Assembly (NCBI RefSeq): GCF_016860525.1
Contig: NZ_BNEA01000015.1
Location: 3,100,001 to 3,164,000, forward strand
Reading direction: 5' to 3'
Origin: Streptomyces rubradiris
Lineage (GTDB): Bacteria; Actinomycetota; Actinomycetes; Streptomycetales; Streptomycetaceae
DNA length: 64,000 nucleotides
In this document: in pieces, positions 17,868 through 25,407 of the stretch
Layout of the letters: each line of letters begins with the position of its first letter
Position numbering within the stretch: the first letter of the stretch is position 1
Made by a program: the position numbers and the translations under genes
Notes under the pieces: model-generated
Databases searched by the model: none
What the model was told of the DNA's origin: nothing
Seen by the model: only the letters and a program-made list of their open reading frames with translations

Positions 17868-18901
17868 TTCACGGCCTCCTTGCCGTTCCGTTCGTTGCGT
17901 TCGCTTCGTTCGTCGCGGGTTTTCCGCTCGCCCGGCGCGTCCGGCTGGTCCCCGTCGGCGCCCTGGGCCGCGTGTCCGGTCAGGGACAGGAAGACGTCGT
18001 CAAGGGTCGGGCGGCGCAGCCCGATGTCGTCGATCCCGATCCCGCGCGTGTCCAGCTCGCGGATGATCTCGGCGAGCAGCTTGGCGCCGCCGGTGACGGG
18101 CACCGTGAGCCGGCGGGTGTGTTCCTCGACTGCGGTCTCGCCCTTGCCGAAGCCGCGCAGCACCTCCGCCGCGGTCGCCATGCGCTCCCGGTCCTGCACC
18201 ACGACCTCGACGCGCTCGCCGCCGGTGCGGGCCTTGAGCTCGTCGGAGGTGCCCTGGGCGATCACCCGGCCGTGGTCGACGACCGCGATGTCATGGGCCA
18301 GGTGGTCGGCCTCCTCCAGATACTGCGTGGTGAGCAGCAGTGTCGTACCCCCGGAGACCAGCTGCTTGATGACCTCCCACAGCTGCTGGCGGTTGCGCGG
18401 GTCGAGGCCCGTCGTCGGTTCGTCCATGAACATCACCGGCGGGGAGACCACGAGGGCGGCGGCGAGGTCCAGCCGGCGGCGCATGCCTCCGGAGTACGTC
18501 TTGGCGGGGCGGTCGGCGGCGTCCACGAGGTGGAACTGCTCCAGCAGCTCCGCCGCGCGGGCCTTGGCCGCCTTCGCCCTCATTTGGTACAGCTGCCCGA
18601 CCATCTGCAGGTTCTCCCGGCCGGTCAGGTACTCGTCCACCGCCGCGAACTGACCGGACAGGCCTATGGAGCGGCGCACGGCGTCGGGGTGGCGCAGCAC
18701 GTCCACGCCCGCGACGACCGCCTTGCCGCTGTCGGGGCGCAGCAGCGTCGTCAGGCAGCGGACCGCCGTCGTCTTGCCGGCGCCGTTCGGCCCGAGCAGG
18801 CCGAGGACGGCGCCCTCGGGCACGTCCAGGTCGACGCCGTCCAGCGCCCTTACGTCGCCGAAGGTCTTCACCAGGCCTTCGGCATAGATGGCCCCTGGCA
18901 T
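17864..18901 (-). CDS. ABC exporter ATP-binding protein (DrrA-like)
   Basis: A 345-residue ATPase. Walker A GPNGAGKTT, the Q-loop region, signature YSGGMRRRLDLA, Walker B VMFMDEPTTGLD and the switch histidine region are present, followed by the DrrA-type C-terminal extension (TLDDVFLSLTGHAA) and a highly charged tail rich in Arg, Glu and Asn. It pairs with the overlapping permease at 17010. ATG 18901 is preferred since GAGGTGGAG lies just upstream; GTG 18913 is possible. No regulator gene is adjacent. Confidence 0.93.
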   Translation of the reverse strand: MPGAIYAEGLVKTFGDVRALDGVDLDVPEGAVLGLLGPNGAGKTTAVRCLTTLLRPDSGKAVVAGVDVLRHPDAVRRSIGLSGQFAAVDEYLTGRENLQMVGQLYQMRAKAAKARAAELLEQFHLVDAADRPAKTYSGGMRRRLDLAAALVVSPPVMFMDEPTTGLDPRNRQQLWEVIKQLVSGGTTLLLTTQYLEEADHLAHDIAVVDHGRVIAQGTSDELKARTGGERVEVVVQDRERMATAAEVLRGFGKGETAVEEHTRRLTVPVTGGAKLLAEIIRELDTRGIGIDDIGLRRPTLDDVFLSLTGHAAQGADGDQPDAPGERKTRDERSERNERNGKEAVK

Positions 18902-19207
18902 GTCTGTCTCCACCTCGTCGGGGATCGCGGATTTTCGGGACGGACTCTTCGCAAAAGCTAGGCGTGTTCGCCTGGAGGCGCGCGCCCTTTTCTCTCACCG
19001 GCACGGGGCGCCACCCGGCATGGGCACGAACGGACGGTCCGGCACCCACACGAGATACCGTAACGCGATGTATCGCGTCTCTCAAGAGCCTTCACCCGAA
19101 AGGGTGGTTGGCCGTCGGGGTCGGTCGCCGGGGCCGACCGGGGCCGACCGGGCCGGCCGTCGGGGCGGGCCACCGGGCGTCAGACGTCAGCCGTCAGCCG
19201 TCAGGCG
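18902..19207. other. Non-coding gap with short tandem repeats between the ABC genes and ilvA
   Basis: No gene is supported here. The sequence contains the promoter side of the ABC operon, a GGGGCCGACC-type imperfect repeat near 19120-19165, and the start of a 7-base tandem repeat that runs over the ilvA stop codon. Confidence 0.4.
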
Positions 19208-19212
19208 TCAGG
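19178..19212. repeat. Heptanucleotide tandem repeat (CGTCAGN x5) over the ilvA stop
   Basis: Five consecutive 7-base units CGTCAG plus one variable base. On the minus strand each unit contains TGA, so the repeat covers the natural stop of threonine dehydratase with further stop-like triplets. Confidence 0.7.
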
Positions 19213-20437
19213 CGATGACCGGGTAGCCGGCGTCCCGCAGGGCCCGGCCGAGCTCCGCGCAGTGCGCCGGGCCCTTGGTCTCCAGGTGCAGCTCCACCTC
19301 CGCCTCGGTGAGCCCGAGGCGCGGGTCGGTGCGGACGTGGCTCACGTCGAGGACGTTGGCGTCGGCCGCCGACAGCACCCCGAGGAGCGTGGCGAGCGCA
19401 CCCGGCCGGTCCGTCAGCCGCAGCCGTACGGCCAGATAGCGGCCCTGCGCGGCCATACCGTGCCGCAGCACGCGCTGCATCAGCACCGGATCGACGTTGC
19501 CGCCGGAGAGCACCGCGACGACCGGTCCCTCGAAGGTCTCCGGCGCGGCCAGCAGCGCGGCGACCGGGCTCGCCCCGGCCGGCTCCACGACCAGCTTGGC
19601 CCGCTCCAGGCAGAGCAGCAGCGCCGCCGACAACTCGTCCTCGCTGACCGTGCGCACCTCGTCGACCAGCTCGCCGACGATCCCGAACGGCACCACGCCG
19701 GGCCGCCCCACCCTGATGCCGTCGGCCATCGTCGCCGGGTTCCGCAGCGACACCGGGCGCCCGGCGGCCAGCGAGGGCGGGTAGCAGGCAGCGCCCTCCG
19801 CCTGCACGCCGACGATCCGGACGTCCGGCCGCAGCGCCTTGACCGCCACCGCGATCCCCGCCGCGAGCCCGCCGCCGCCCATGCCGACGACTATCGTGCG
19901 CACCTCGGGGCACTGCTCCAGGATCTCCAGGCCGACCGTGCCCTGACCGGCGATCACGTCCGGGTGGTCGAAGGGGTGGATGAACACCGCGCCGGTCCGG
20001 GCCGCGTACTCCTCGGCGGCGGCCAGCGTCTCGTCGACCACCTGGCCGTGCAGGCGCACCTCGGCGCCGTAGTCCCGGGTCGCGCTCACCTTCGGCAGCG
20101 GCGCGCCCTGCGGCATGAACACCGTGGCGTGCACGCCCAGCAGCGAGGAGGCCAGCGCCACGCCCTGCGCGTGGTTGCCGGCGCTCGCGGCCACCACACC
20201 GGCGGCCCGCTCCTCCGGCAGCAGCCCGGCGATCCGCACGTAGGCGCCGCGCAGCTTGAACGAGCCGGTGCGCTGGAGGTTCTCGCACTTCAGGTGCACC
20301 GGCGCGCCGACCAGCCGGGACAGGTACCGGCTGCCCTCCAGCGCGGTCACCCGGGCCACGCCCGACAGCATCTTCCGGGCGCCGCGCACATCGTCGAGGG
20401 TGACGGAACGCAAGGAATCGGCCGTGCGGTAGCTCAT
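19208..20437 (-). CDS. ilvA: Threonine ammonia-lyase (threonine dehydratase) with ACT domain
   Basis: A 409-residue PLP enzyme converting threonine to 2-ketobutyrate and ammonia, feeding isoleucine synthesis or threonine breakdown. Fold-type II features: the Schiff-base lysine Lys61 in RTGSFKLRGAY, ASAGNHAQGVA, the glycine loop GMGGGGLAAG, and a C-terminal ACT-like domain (YLAVRLRLTDRPGALATLL). The single ACT domain and length fit the shorter ilvA/tdcB-like form of actinobacteria. ATG 20437 begins the conserved region. It is divergent from the MarR gene, and its stop lies inside a heptamer repeat. Confidence 0.93.
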   Translation of the reverse strand: MSYRTADSLRSVTLDDVRGARKMLSGVARVTALEGSRYLSRLVGAPVHLKCENLQRTGSFKLRGAYVRIAGLLPEERAAGVVAASAGNHAQGVALASSLLGVHATVFMPQGAPLPKVSATRDYGAEVRLHGQVVDETLAAAEEYAARTGAVFIHPFDHPDVIAGQGTVGLEILEQCPEVRTIVVGMGGGGLAAGIAVAVKALRPDVRIVGVQAEGAACYPPSLAAGRPVSLRNPATMADGIRVGRPGVVPFGIVGELVDEVRTVSEDELSAALLLCLERAKLVVEPAGASPVAALLAAPETFEGPVVAVLSGGNVDPVLMQRVLRHGMAAQGRYLAVRLRLTDRPGALATLLGVLSAADANVLDVSHVRTDPRLGLTEAEVELHLETKGPAHCAELGRALRDAGYPVIA

Positions 20438-20580
20438 ATCACCAGCATCGCAGTTCACATTCGCGCACGACGGATGTGACCAAGCTGCGAGACCGGTTCG
20501 CACAGCGCCGGTACGGCCCGGCTCCCGGCCGCGTACCCTGTCCCCCAACCCCAGCAGCCTCATGAAGTGAGCCTCCGGCC

Positions 20581-21105
20581 ATGCCCACAACACCAGGAAT
20601 GTCGATGGACATGACGACCGTCGGTGACACCGGTCTTCTCGACACCCTTCAGCACGAGGTGGCGCTGTTCGCCCGCCGTGCCGAGCAGACGCGGCTCGGC
20701 GGCCTGGGTCAGGTGCGCAACTCCATGGACCGTGCCGCGTATCTGCTGCTCAACCGCCTCGACAAGGAAGGCCCGATGGGGGTCAAGGCGCTCGCGGCGA
20801 GCATGGGCATCGACTCCTCCACGGTCACCCGGCAGGTGGCACCCCTGGTCGACACCGGGCTGGTCAAGCGCACCTCGCACCCGGAGGACGGGCGGGCGGT
20901 GGTGCTCCAGCTGTCGCCGCGGGGTGCCGCCCGGCTGGAGGAGGTGCGCTCGTCCCGGCGTCAGCTCATGGCCGAGCTGACACACGACTGGGCGCCGGAG
21001 GAGCGCGAGCAGTTCTGCACGCTCCTGACCCGCTTCAATCACGCGCTCTCGGCGCGGATGGCGGTGCAGGGCGTTCCGGCGGCGGAGCAGCCTTCGGCCT
21101 CCTGA
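20581..21105 (+). CDS. MarR-family transcriptional regulator
   Basis: A 174-residue winged-helix regulator. The recognition region is MGVKALAASMGIDSSTVTRQ, followed by VDTGLVKRTSHPEDGRAVVL, the wing with the conserved Asp-x-Arg, and helical dimerisation segments at both ends. Such proteins usually repress an adjacent gene and respond to small phenolic or oxidative ligands. It is divergent from ilvA; whether ilvA is its target is unknown. Confidence 0.92.
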   Translation: MPTTPGMSMDMTTVGDTGLLDTLQHEVALFARRAEQTRLGGLGQVRNSMDRAAYLLLNRLDKEGPMGVKALAASMGIDSSTVTRQVAPLVDTGLVKRTSHPEDGRAVVLQLSPRGAARLEEVRSSRRQLMAELTHDWAPEEREQFCTLLTRFNHALSARMAVQGVPAAEQPSAS

Positions 21106-21204
21106 GCCGCGCGTCGCACCCGAGAGGTCCGACGTCTTGACCCCGGGCCGCCCCTGGCTTGATATGAGACCGGGTCCGGACGGGCCCCGTCGGGGGGAGG
21201 CGCG

Positions 21205-21708
21205 GTGCGTGATCGGCAGTCGGCCCGCGGTGAGCGCCGGTCCCGGGAGTTCGAGGCGTTCGTGGCGGGCGCGGCGGGACGCCTACTGCACGCGGCCACG
21301 CTGCTCACCGCGGAGGCACCGGACGCCAACCCGCGCGCGCGGCGCCTGCTGACGCTCGCTCTGGCCCACACCTACGCCCGCTGGGACGGGCTGCGCGGCG
21401 ACGACCCGTACGACTGTGCCCGCCGGTACCTCGTCACCCGCTTCGCGCACACCGCCTGGCACCGCCACGGCGCCTTCGGCCCCGCCCGGACCGGTGCGCG
21501 CGGGCCGCTCGCCGGGCTCACCCCGCGGGAGCGGCTGGTACTGGTCCTGCGGATCTACGAGGGGGTGGCCGAGGAACGGACGGCGGCGCTGCTCGGTCTG
21601 CCCGCGGAACGCGTCCACACCATCTGCGACCGCGCGACGGCGACCGTCCTGCACCCCGCCCGGCCGGGTTCGGCGGACCGGACGGTCACGAAGGCGGCCC
21701 CGTCATGA
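21205..21708 (+). CDS. Sigma-70-like (SigE-type ECF) protein with weak region 2
   Basis: A 167-residue protein resembling small Streptomyces sigma factors: FEAFVAGAAGRLLHAATLLT at the region-2 position, then YARWDGLRGDDPYDCARRYL, and a convincing region 4 (LTPRERLVLVLRIYEGVAEE followed by TAALLGLPAERVHTICDRA). Region 2 lacks the usual clear DNA-contacting motifs, so it may be a divergent sigma or sigma-like regulator. GTG 21205 follows GGGGGGAGG. Its stop overlaps the next ORF (ATGA, 21705-21708), suggesting coupled translation. Confidence 0.75.
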   Translation: MRDRQSARGERRSREFEAFVAGAAGRLLHAATLLTAEAPDANPRARRLLTLALAHTYARWDGLRGDDPYDCARRYLVTRFAHTAWHRHGAFGPARTGARGPLAGLTPRERLVLVLRIYEGVAEERTAALLGLPAERVHTICDRATATVLHPARPGSADRTVTKAAPS

Positions 21709-22322
21709 CCGGCTCCGTCATGACCCGCTCCGTCATGACCGGCTCCGCCATGACGGGCACCGCCGGAACCGGCCACCATCGCCTGCCCGGCCGTTCCGCG
21801 GCAGGCGGACGGGTGTGTGGGTGCTTCCTGAGGCCGGTGGCGGGATGCGCCGTCGCCGGTGGCGCGGAACGCGCGGCGGCGCGGGCTCACCACCGCCCCA
21901 CGTGCGCGTGCCTGGGCGCGGGGAGGCCCACGGACGGCGCCGGCGTACCGCTGCCCGGACGTGCGGACGGTGCCGCCGCACCGCCGCCCGGGCCCGCGGA
22001 CGGCGTCGTATCTCCGCCCGGACCTGCGGACGGTGAGCTGACGTCGCCCGGGCCCGCGGGCGGTGCCGCACGGCCGCCCGGACCTGCGGACGGTGCCGCA
22101 CGGCCACCCGGACCTGCGGGCGGTGCCGCACGGTCGCCCGGGCCCGCGGGCGGTGCCGCACGGTCGCCCGGGCCTGCGGACGGTGCCGTACCGCTGCCCG
22201 CACCCGGGAACGGTGCCCTCGGGCCGCCCCCACCCGCGAACGGTGCCCTACCGCCGCTCCGCCCGGCCGCCGGTGCGGTGTCGCCGACGTTCCCGCCCGG
22301 CCGGCGCCGGAGGTCCTGGTGA
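21705..22322 (+). CDS. Repeat-rich Pro/Gly/Ala ORF coupled to the sigma-like gene
   Basis: A 205-codon frame that begins with ATGA overlap on the sigma-like gene and ends with a GTGA overlap on the next gene, a layout unlikely by chance. It starts with four 5-residue repeats (MTGSV, MTRSV, MTGSA, MTGTA), has a Cys-containing middle, and then about ten copies of a 10-residue PGPADGAARP-like repeat encoded by a 30-bp tandem repeat. Against it, third-position G+C is lower than usual here, and another forward frame reads the repeat with only G/C third positions (PHGRPDLRTV units) but contains a stop at 22039-22041. No known domain. It may be a low-complexity extracytoplasmic or disordered linker protein, or a decaying gene. 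Confidence 0.4.
   Translation: MTGSVMTRSVMTGSAMTGTAGTGHHRLPGRSAAGGRVCGCFLRPVAGCAVAGGAERAAARAHHRPTCACLGAGRPTDGAGVPLPGRADGAAAPPPGPADGVVSPPGPADGELTSPGPAGGAARPPGPADGAARPPGPAGGAARSPGPAGGAARSPGPADGAVPLPAPGNGALGPPPPANGALPPLRPAAGAVSPTFPPGRRRRSW
21952..22270. repeat. 30-bp tandem repeat, about ten units
   Basis: Units such as GCCCGGACCTGCGGACGGTG plus ten more bases recur every 30 bases from about 21952 to 22270, with differences mainly at three or four fixed positions. The period is a multiple of three, so all frames stay open or closed together. Confidence 0.85.
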
Positions 22323-22567
22323 GGCGGGAAGAGCGGGAGGCCGCCGTGCGGGCGGTCATGGAGCGGGCCGTGGTGCCGGTGCCGCCCGGGCTGTGCGCGG
22401 ACGCGGTGCTCCGCGGGGACCGTCTGCTGCGGCGCAGGCGGCTCGCGCGCCGGGCGCTGTGGCTGCTGGCGTGCGCGGCGGTCCTCACGTTCACCGTGTG
22501 GGCGGCCGACGCCCGCCCCTGGGCGGAGCCGCCCTCGCGGACGACTCCACCGGTCACCGGCCGGTGA
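22319..22567 (+). CDS. Small membrane protein downstream of the sigma-like gene
   Basis: An 82-residue protein with a charged N-terminal helix (RREEREAAVRAVMERAVVPV), an Arg-rich block (RLLRRRRLARR) and one transmembrane helix (ALWLLACAAVLTFTVWAA), ending in a short outside tail. GTG 22319 overlaps the stop of the preceding ORF and has GGAGG at 22309. Its position after a sigma-like gene is where an anti-sigma or membrane partner would be expected, but no zinc motif or anti-sigma domain is seen, so this role is only inference. Confidence 0.65.
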   Translation: MRREEREAAVRAVMERAVVPVPPGLCADAVLRGDRLLRRRRLARRALWLLACAAVLTFTVWAADARPWAEPPSRTTPPVTGR

Positions 22568-22576
22568 CCCCGGTGA

Positions 22577-23731
22577 CTAGCCGAGGGCCTGCTTGAGGTC
22601 CTCCAGCAGGTCCTCGACGTTCTCGATGCCCACGGACAGGCGCACCAGGTCGGCGGGGACCTCCAGCTGGGAGCCGGCCACGGAGGCGTGCGTCATCCGG
22701 CCGGGGTGCTCGATCAGAGACTCGACACCGCCGAGGGACTCACCGAGGGTGAACACCTTGGTACGGGCGCACACCTCCAGCGCGGCCTCCTCGCCGCCCG
22801 CGACGCGGAACGACACCATGCCGCCGAACGACCTCATCTGCTTGGCGGCGACCTCGTGGCCGGGGTGGTCGGGCAGGCCCGGGTAGTACACCTGCGTCAC
22901 GCGCGGGTGCCGGGTCAGCATGTCGGCGACCTTCGTGGCGTTCTCGCCGTGCCGGTCCATGCGCACCGCGAGGGTCTTGGTGCCGCGCAGCACGAGCCAG
23001 GAGTCGAAGGGGCCGGCCACGGCGCCCATCGCGTTCTGGTGGTAGGCCAGCTCCTCGCCCAGCGCCTGGTCGGCGACGACCAGCGCACCGCCGACCACGT
23101 CCGAGTGGCCGCCCATGTACTTCGTGAGCGAGTACACGACGACGTCCGCGCCGAGTGCCAGCGGCTGCTGGAGGTAGGGGGTGGCGAAGGTGTTGTCGAC
23201 GACGAGCTTCGCGCCCGCGTCGTGGGCGACCTGGGCGACGGCGGCGATGTCGGTGATGCCGAGCAGCGGGTTGGAGGGGGTCTCCACCCACACGGCCTTC
23301 GTCTTCGGGGTGATCGCGGCCCGTACGGCGGCCGGGTCGGCGGTGTCGGCGACGGACCACTCCACGCCCCAGCGGGTGGCCACCTTGGCGAAGAGCCGGA
23401 AGGTGCCGCCGTAGGCGTCGTCCGGGATCACCACGTGGTCACCGGGGCCGAGGAGCGTACGCAGCAGCGTGTCCTCGGCCGCCAGGCCGGACGCGAAGGC
23501 GAGGCCGCGGCGACCGCCGTCCAGCGCGGCGAGATTCTCCTCCAGCGCGGTGCGGGTCGGGTTGGCGCTGCGGCTGTACTCGTAGCCGCCCCGCAGCCCG
23601 CCGACGCCGTCCTGCTTGTAGGTCGAAACCTGGTAGATCGGCGGGACGACCGCGCCGGTGAGGGGGTCCGCGGTGTTGCCCGCGTGGATTGCGAGGGTCT
23701 CGAAGTGGTCGCTGATGTGCCTGTCGCTCAT
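22577..23731 (-). CDS. metB: Cystathionine gamma-synthase / lyase family enzyme
   Basis: A 384-residue fold-type I PLP enzyme of the Cys/Met metabolism family. Key regions: YEYSRSANPTRTALE, the PLP lysine in VVYSLTKYMGGHSDVVGGAL, and the C-terminal HPGRMTHASV. MetB joins O-acyl-homoserine and cysteine to cystathionine; some actinobacterial members act as gamma-lyases, which sequence alone does not separate. ATG 23731 starts the conserved SDRHISDHFETLAIHAGNT; two extra residues are possible from 23737. No riboswitch was recognised in the upstream 170 bases. Confidence 0.92.
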   Translation of the reverse strand: MSDRHISDHFETLAIHAGNTADPLTGAVVPPIYQVSTYKQDGVGGLRGGYEYSRSANPTRTALEENLAALDGGRRGLAFASGLAAEDTLLRTLLGPGDHVVIPDDAYGGTFRLFAKVATRWGVEWSVADTADPAAVRAAITPKTKAVWVETPSNPLLGITDIAAVAQVAHDAGAKLVVDNTFATPYLQQPLALGADVVVYSLTKYMGGHSDVVGGALVVADQALGEELAYHQNAMGAVAGPFDSWLVLRGTKTLAVRMDRHGENATKVADMLTRHPRVTQVYYPGLPDHPGHEVAAKQMRSFGGMVSFRVAGGEEAALEVCARTKVFTLGESLGGVESLIEHPGRMTHASVAGSQLEVPADLVRLSVGIENVEDLLEDLKQALG

Positions 23732-23908
23732 GTGCATCGAGCGTAATGCGCCCGGCCGGTTCCCGGCGCCCGGCGAGAGGTGTTCGCCAGGTTCTGCAAT
23801 GTTGATGTCACGCTGTGACCGGAGTTGCTGTCATGCTCTGATCGAGAGTTTTCCACAGGCTCGCGGCGGGGTTGGCTAATTGTCGGCGGGTTCTGGTTCG
23901 CTTGAGAC

Positions 23909-25027
23909 ATGGCGATTCTCTGGCTGCTGATGGCGCTGCTCATGCTGAGCTTCGTCCTGCTCCTGGTCCTGCGGCGCGGGCGCGGCGGGATCCAGCGGGT
24001 TCCGGCGGGGCACCCGGACGCCGCCGACCCGGCGGCCTACGGCTTCCTGCGCGAGGAAGAACTGGACGTGCGCCTGCCCGGCCCGGACGAGGACCTGCTG
24101 CGGACCCTGGAACTGGTGCAGCGCACGCAGGACTACCGGGCCGCCGCACAGTTGCTGGCCGGCACCGGGGCCGACGGCGAGCTGCGCTGGCAACGGGTGC
24201 AGGCCTTCGCCGGCGCCGCCGCGCTGGAGCTGCGGCAGCGGCCGGGCGGGGTGCACGAGACGCCGGGCGGCCAGTGGCTGCGGGTGTGGCGGGCCGAGCA
24301 GCCCAAGGACGCGGGCGGTGCCGCCGTGCACGCGGAGTTCCTGGTGCAGCAGGCCTGGCGGACGGCGACGCCGGGCACGAACGAGTTCCGGATCATCATG
24401 GAGGAGGCCCGCAAGACCTGCGCGGAGGCCGCCCTGCTGGCGCCCGGGGACCCGGTGCCGTACGTCATAGAGCTGTCCGTCGCACGCGGGCTGGCCTATT
24501 CGCACGCCGAGTTCGAGCAGCTGTGGGCCAAGATCCTCGACCGGGCCCCGTATCACATGGGCGCGCATCTGGCCGCGCTGCACTACTGGTGCGAGAAGTG
24601 GCACGGCTCCCGTGAGCAGGCGTACTCCTTCGCGCAGAGCGCCGCGGCCCGCGCCCCGGAGGGTTCGCTGCTCGCCGCGCTGCCGCTGTTCGCGGTGTTC
24701 GAGCACCTCCCGGAGGTGAACCTGGTCGCGAGCTTCTACCAGAGCGAGGTCGTCGCCAAGGCGATCCACGGCGCGCTGCACGCGGTGCACTCGGCCGTCC
24801 CCGACGACCCGACCCTCCCCCACGTCCGGCACCTGCTGGTCTTCTTCCTGGTCCGCGCCGAGCGCTGGGCGGAGGCCATGGACCAGCTCATACACGTCGA
24901 CGGGCATGTGGGCGCGCTGCCGTGGACCCTGTCCGAGGACCCGGCCGCCGCGTTCGCCCTCCACCGCGCACTGGCGGTCGCGGGCTACGAGGCCAACGGC
25001 GGCAGCCCGGCGAGCCTGCCCGGCTGA
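23909..25027 (+). CDS. Membrane-anchored helical-repeat protein, paralogue of 27192-28316
   Basis: A 372-residue protein: an N-terminal membrane anchor (LWLLMALLMLSFVLLLVL), then an all-helical, TPR-like soluble region. Shared blocks with the downstream paralogue include GAHLAALHYWCEKWHGSREQ, DPVPYVIELSVARGLAYSHA and LIHVDGHVGALPW. It has no known catalytic motif. With the M48 protease between the two paralogues it forms a three-gene arrangement on one strand, suggesting adaptor or substrate-handling functions at the membrane; that is inference. Confidence 0.8.
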   Translation: MAILWLLMALLMLSFVLLLVLRRGRGGIQRVPAGHPDAADPAAYGFLREEELDVRLPGPDEDLLRTLELVQRTQDYRAAAQLLAGTGADGELRWQRVQAFAGAAALELRQRPGGVHETPGGQWLRVWRAEQPKDAGGAAVHAEFLVQQAWRTATPGTNEFRIIMEEARKTCAEAALLAPGDPVPYVIELSVARGLAYSHAEFEQLWAKILDRAPYHMGAHLAALHYWCEKWHGSREQAYSFAQSAAARAPEGSLLAALPLFAVFEHLPEVNLVASFYQSEVVAKAIHGALHAVHSAVPDDPTLPHVRHLLVFFLVRAERWAEAMDQLIHVDGHVGALPWTLSEDPAAAFALHRALAVAGYEANGGSPASLPG

Positions 25028-25407
25028 GGAAGCACGGGGCTGCTCGAGCGAGCGAACACCGGACCCGCCGCCCTGAGCCTGCCCGAGCGAGCGAACACCG
25101 GGCCCGCCGCCCTGAGCCTGCCCGACAGTCGTCCATCGACGCTGGGCGCATCCCCAACCACACCCACCTCCTCACCCACAGCCGCACCCGTCCTCCTTTA
25201 CGCACCCCTCACATTGCCCTCCTGACCTGCGGTAAGGCATACTCCGCTTCCCCCCACACCGCATTACCGGCCGCAAAAGCACCACCCGCACCACACGCAC
25301 TACCAACACCGCTCGCGCCGACCAGCCATCGGCCGGTGCGGCCTTCATGTCCTTTTTCACCGCTTCGTCATGTCCCTTTTCCGGGGTCCTGTGGGGGGAT
25401 CTGCCCG
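25028..25407. other. Intergenic region with a 39-bp tandem duplication before the M48 gene
   Basis: Two nearly identical 39-bp copies (25045-25083 and 25084-25122) differ at one base. After them the sequence becomes AC- and CT-rich and lower in GC (about 25140-25400), as is common for promoter regions, but no clear -35/-10 pair was found. No gene is supported. Confidence 0.5.

Noticed and set aside
23738..23908. Possible SAM riboswitch upstream of metB
   Set aside because: No conserved SAM-riboswitch stems or core motifs could be found in the 170 bases between the divergent genes.
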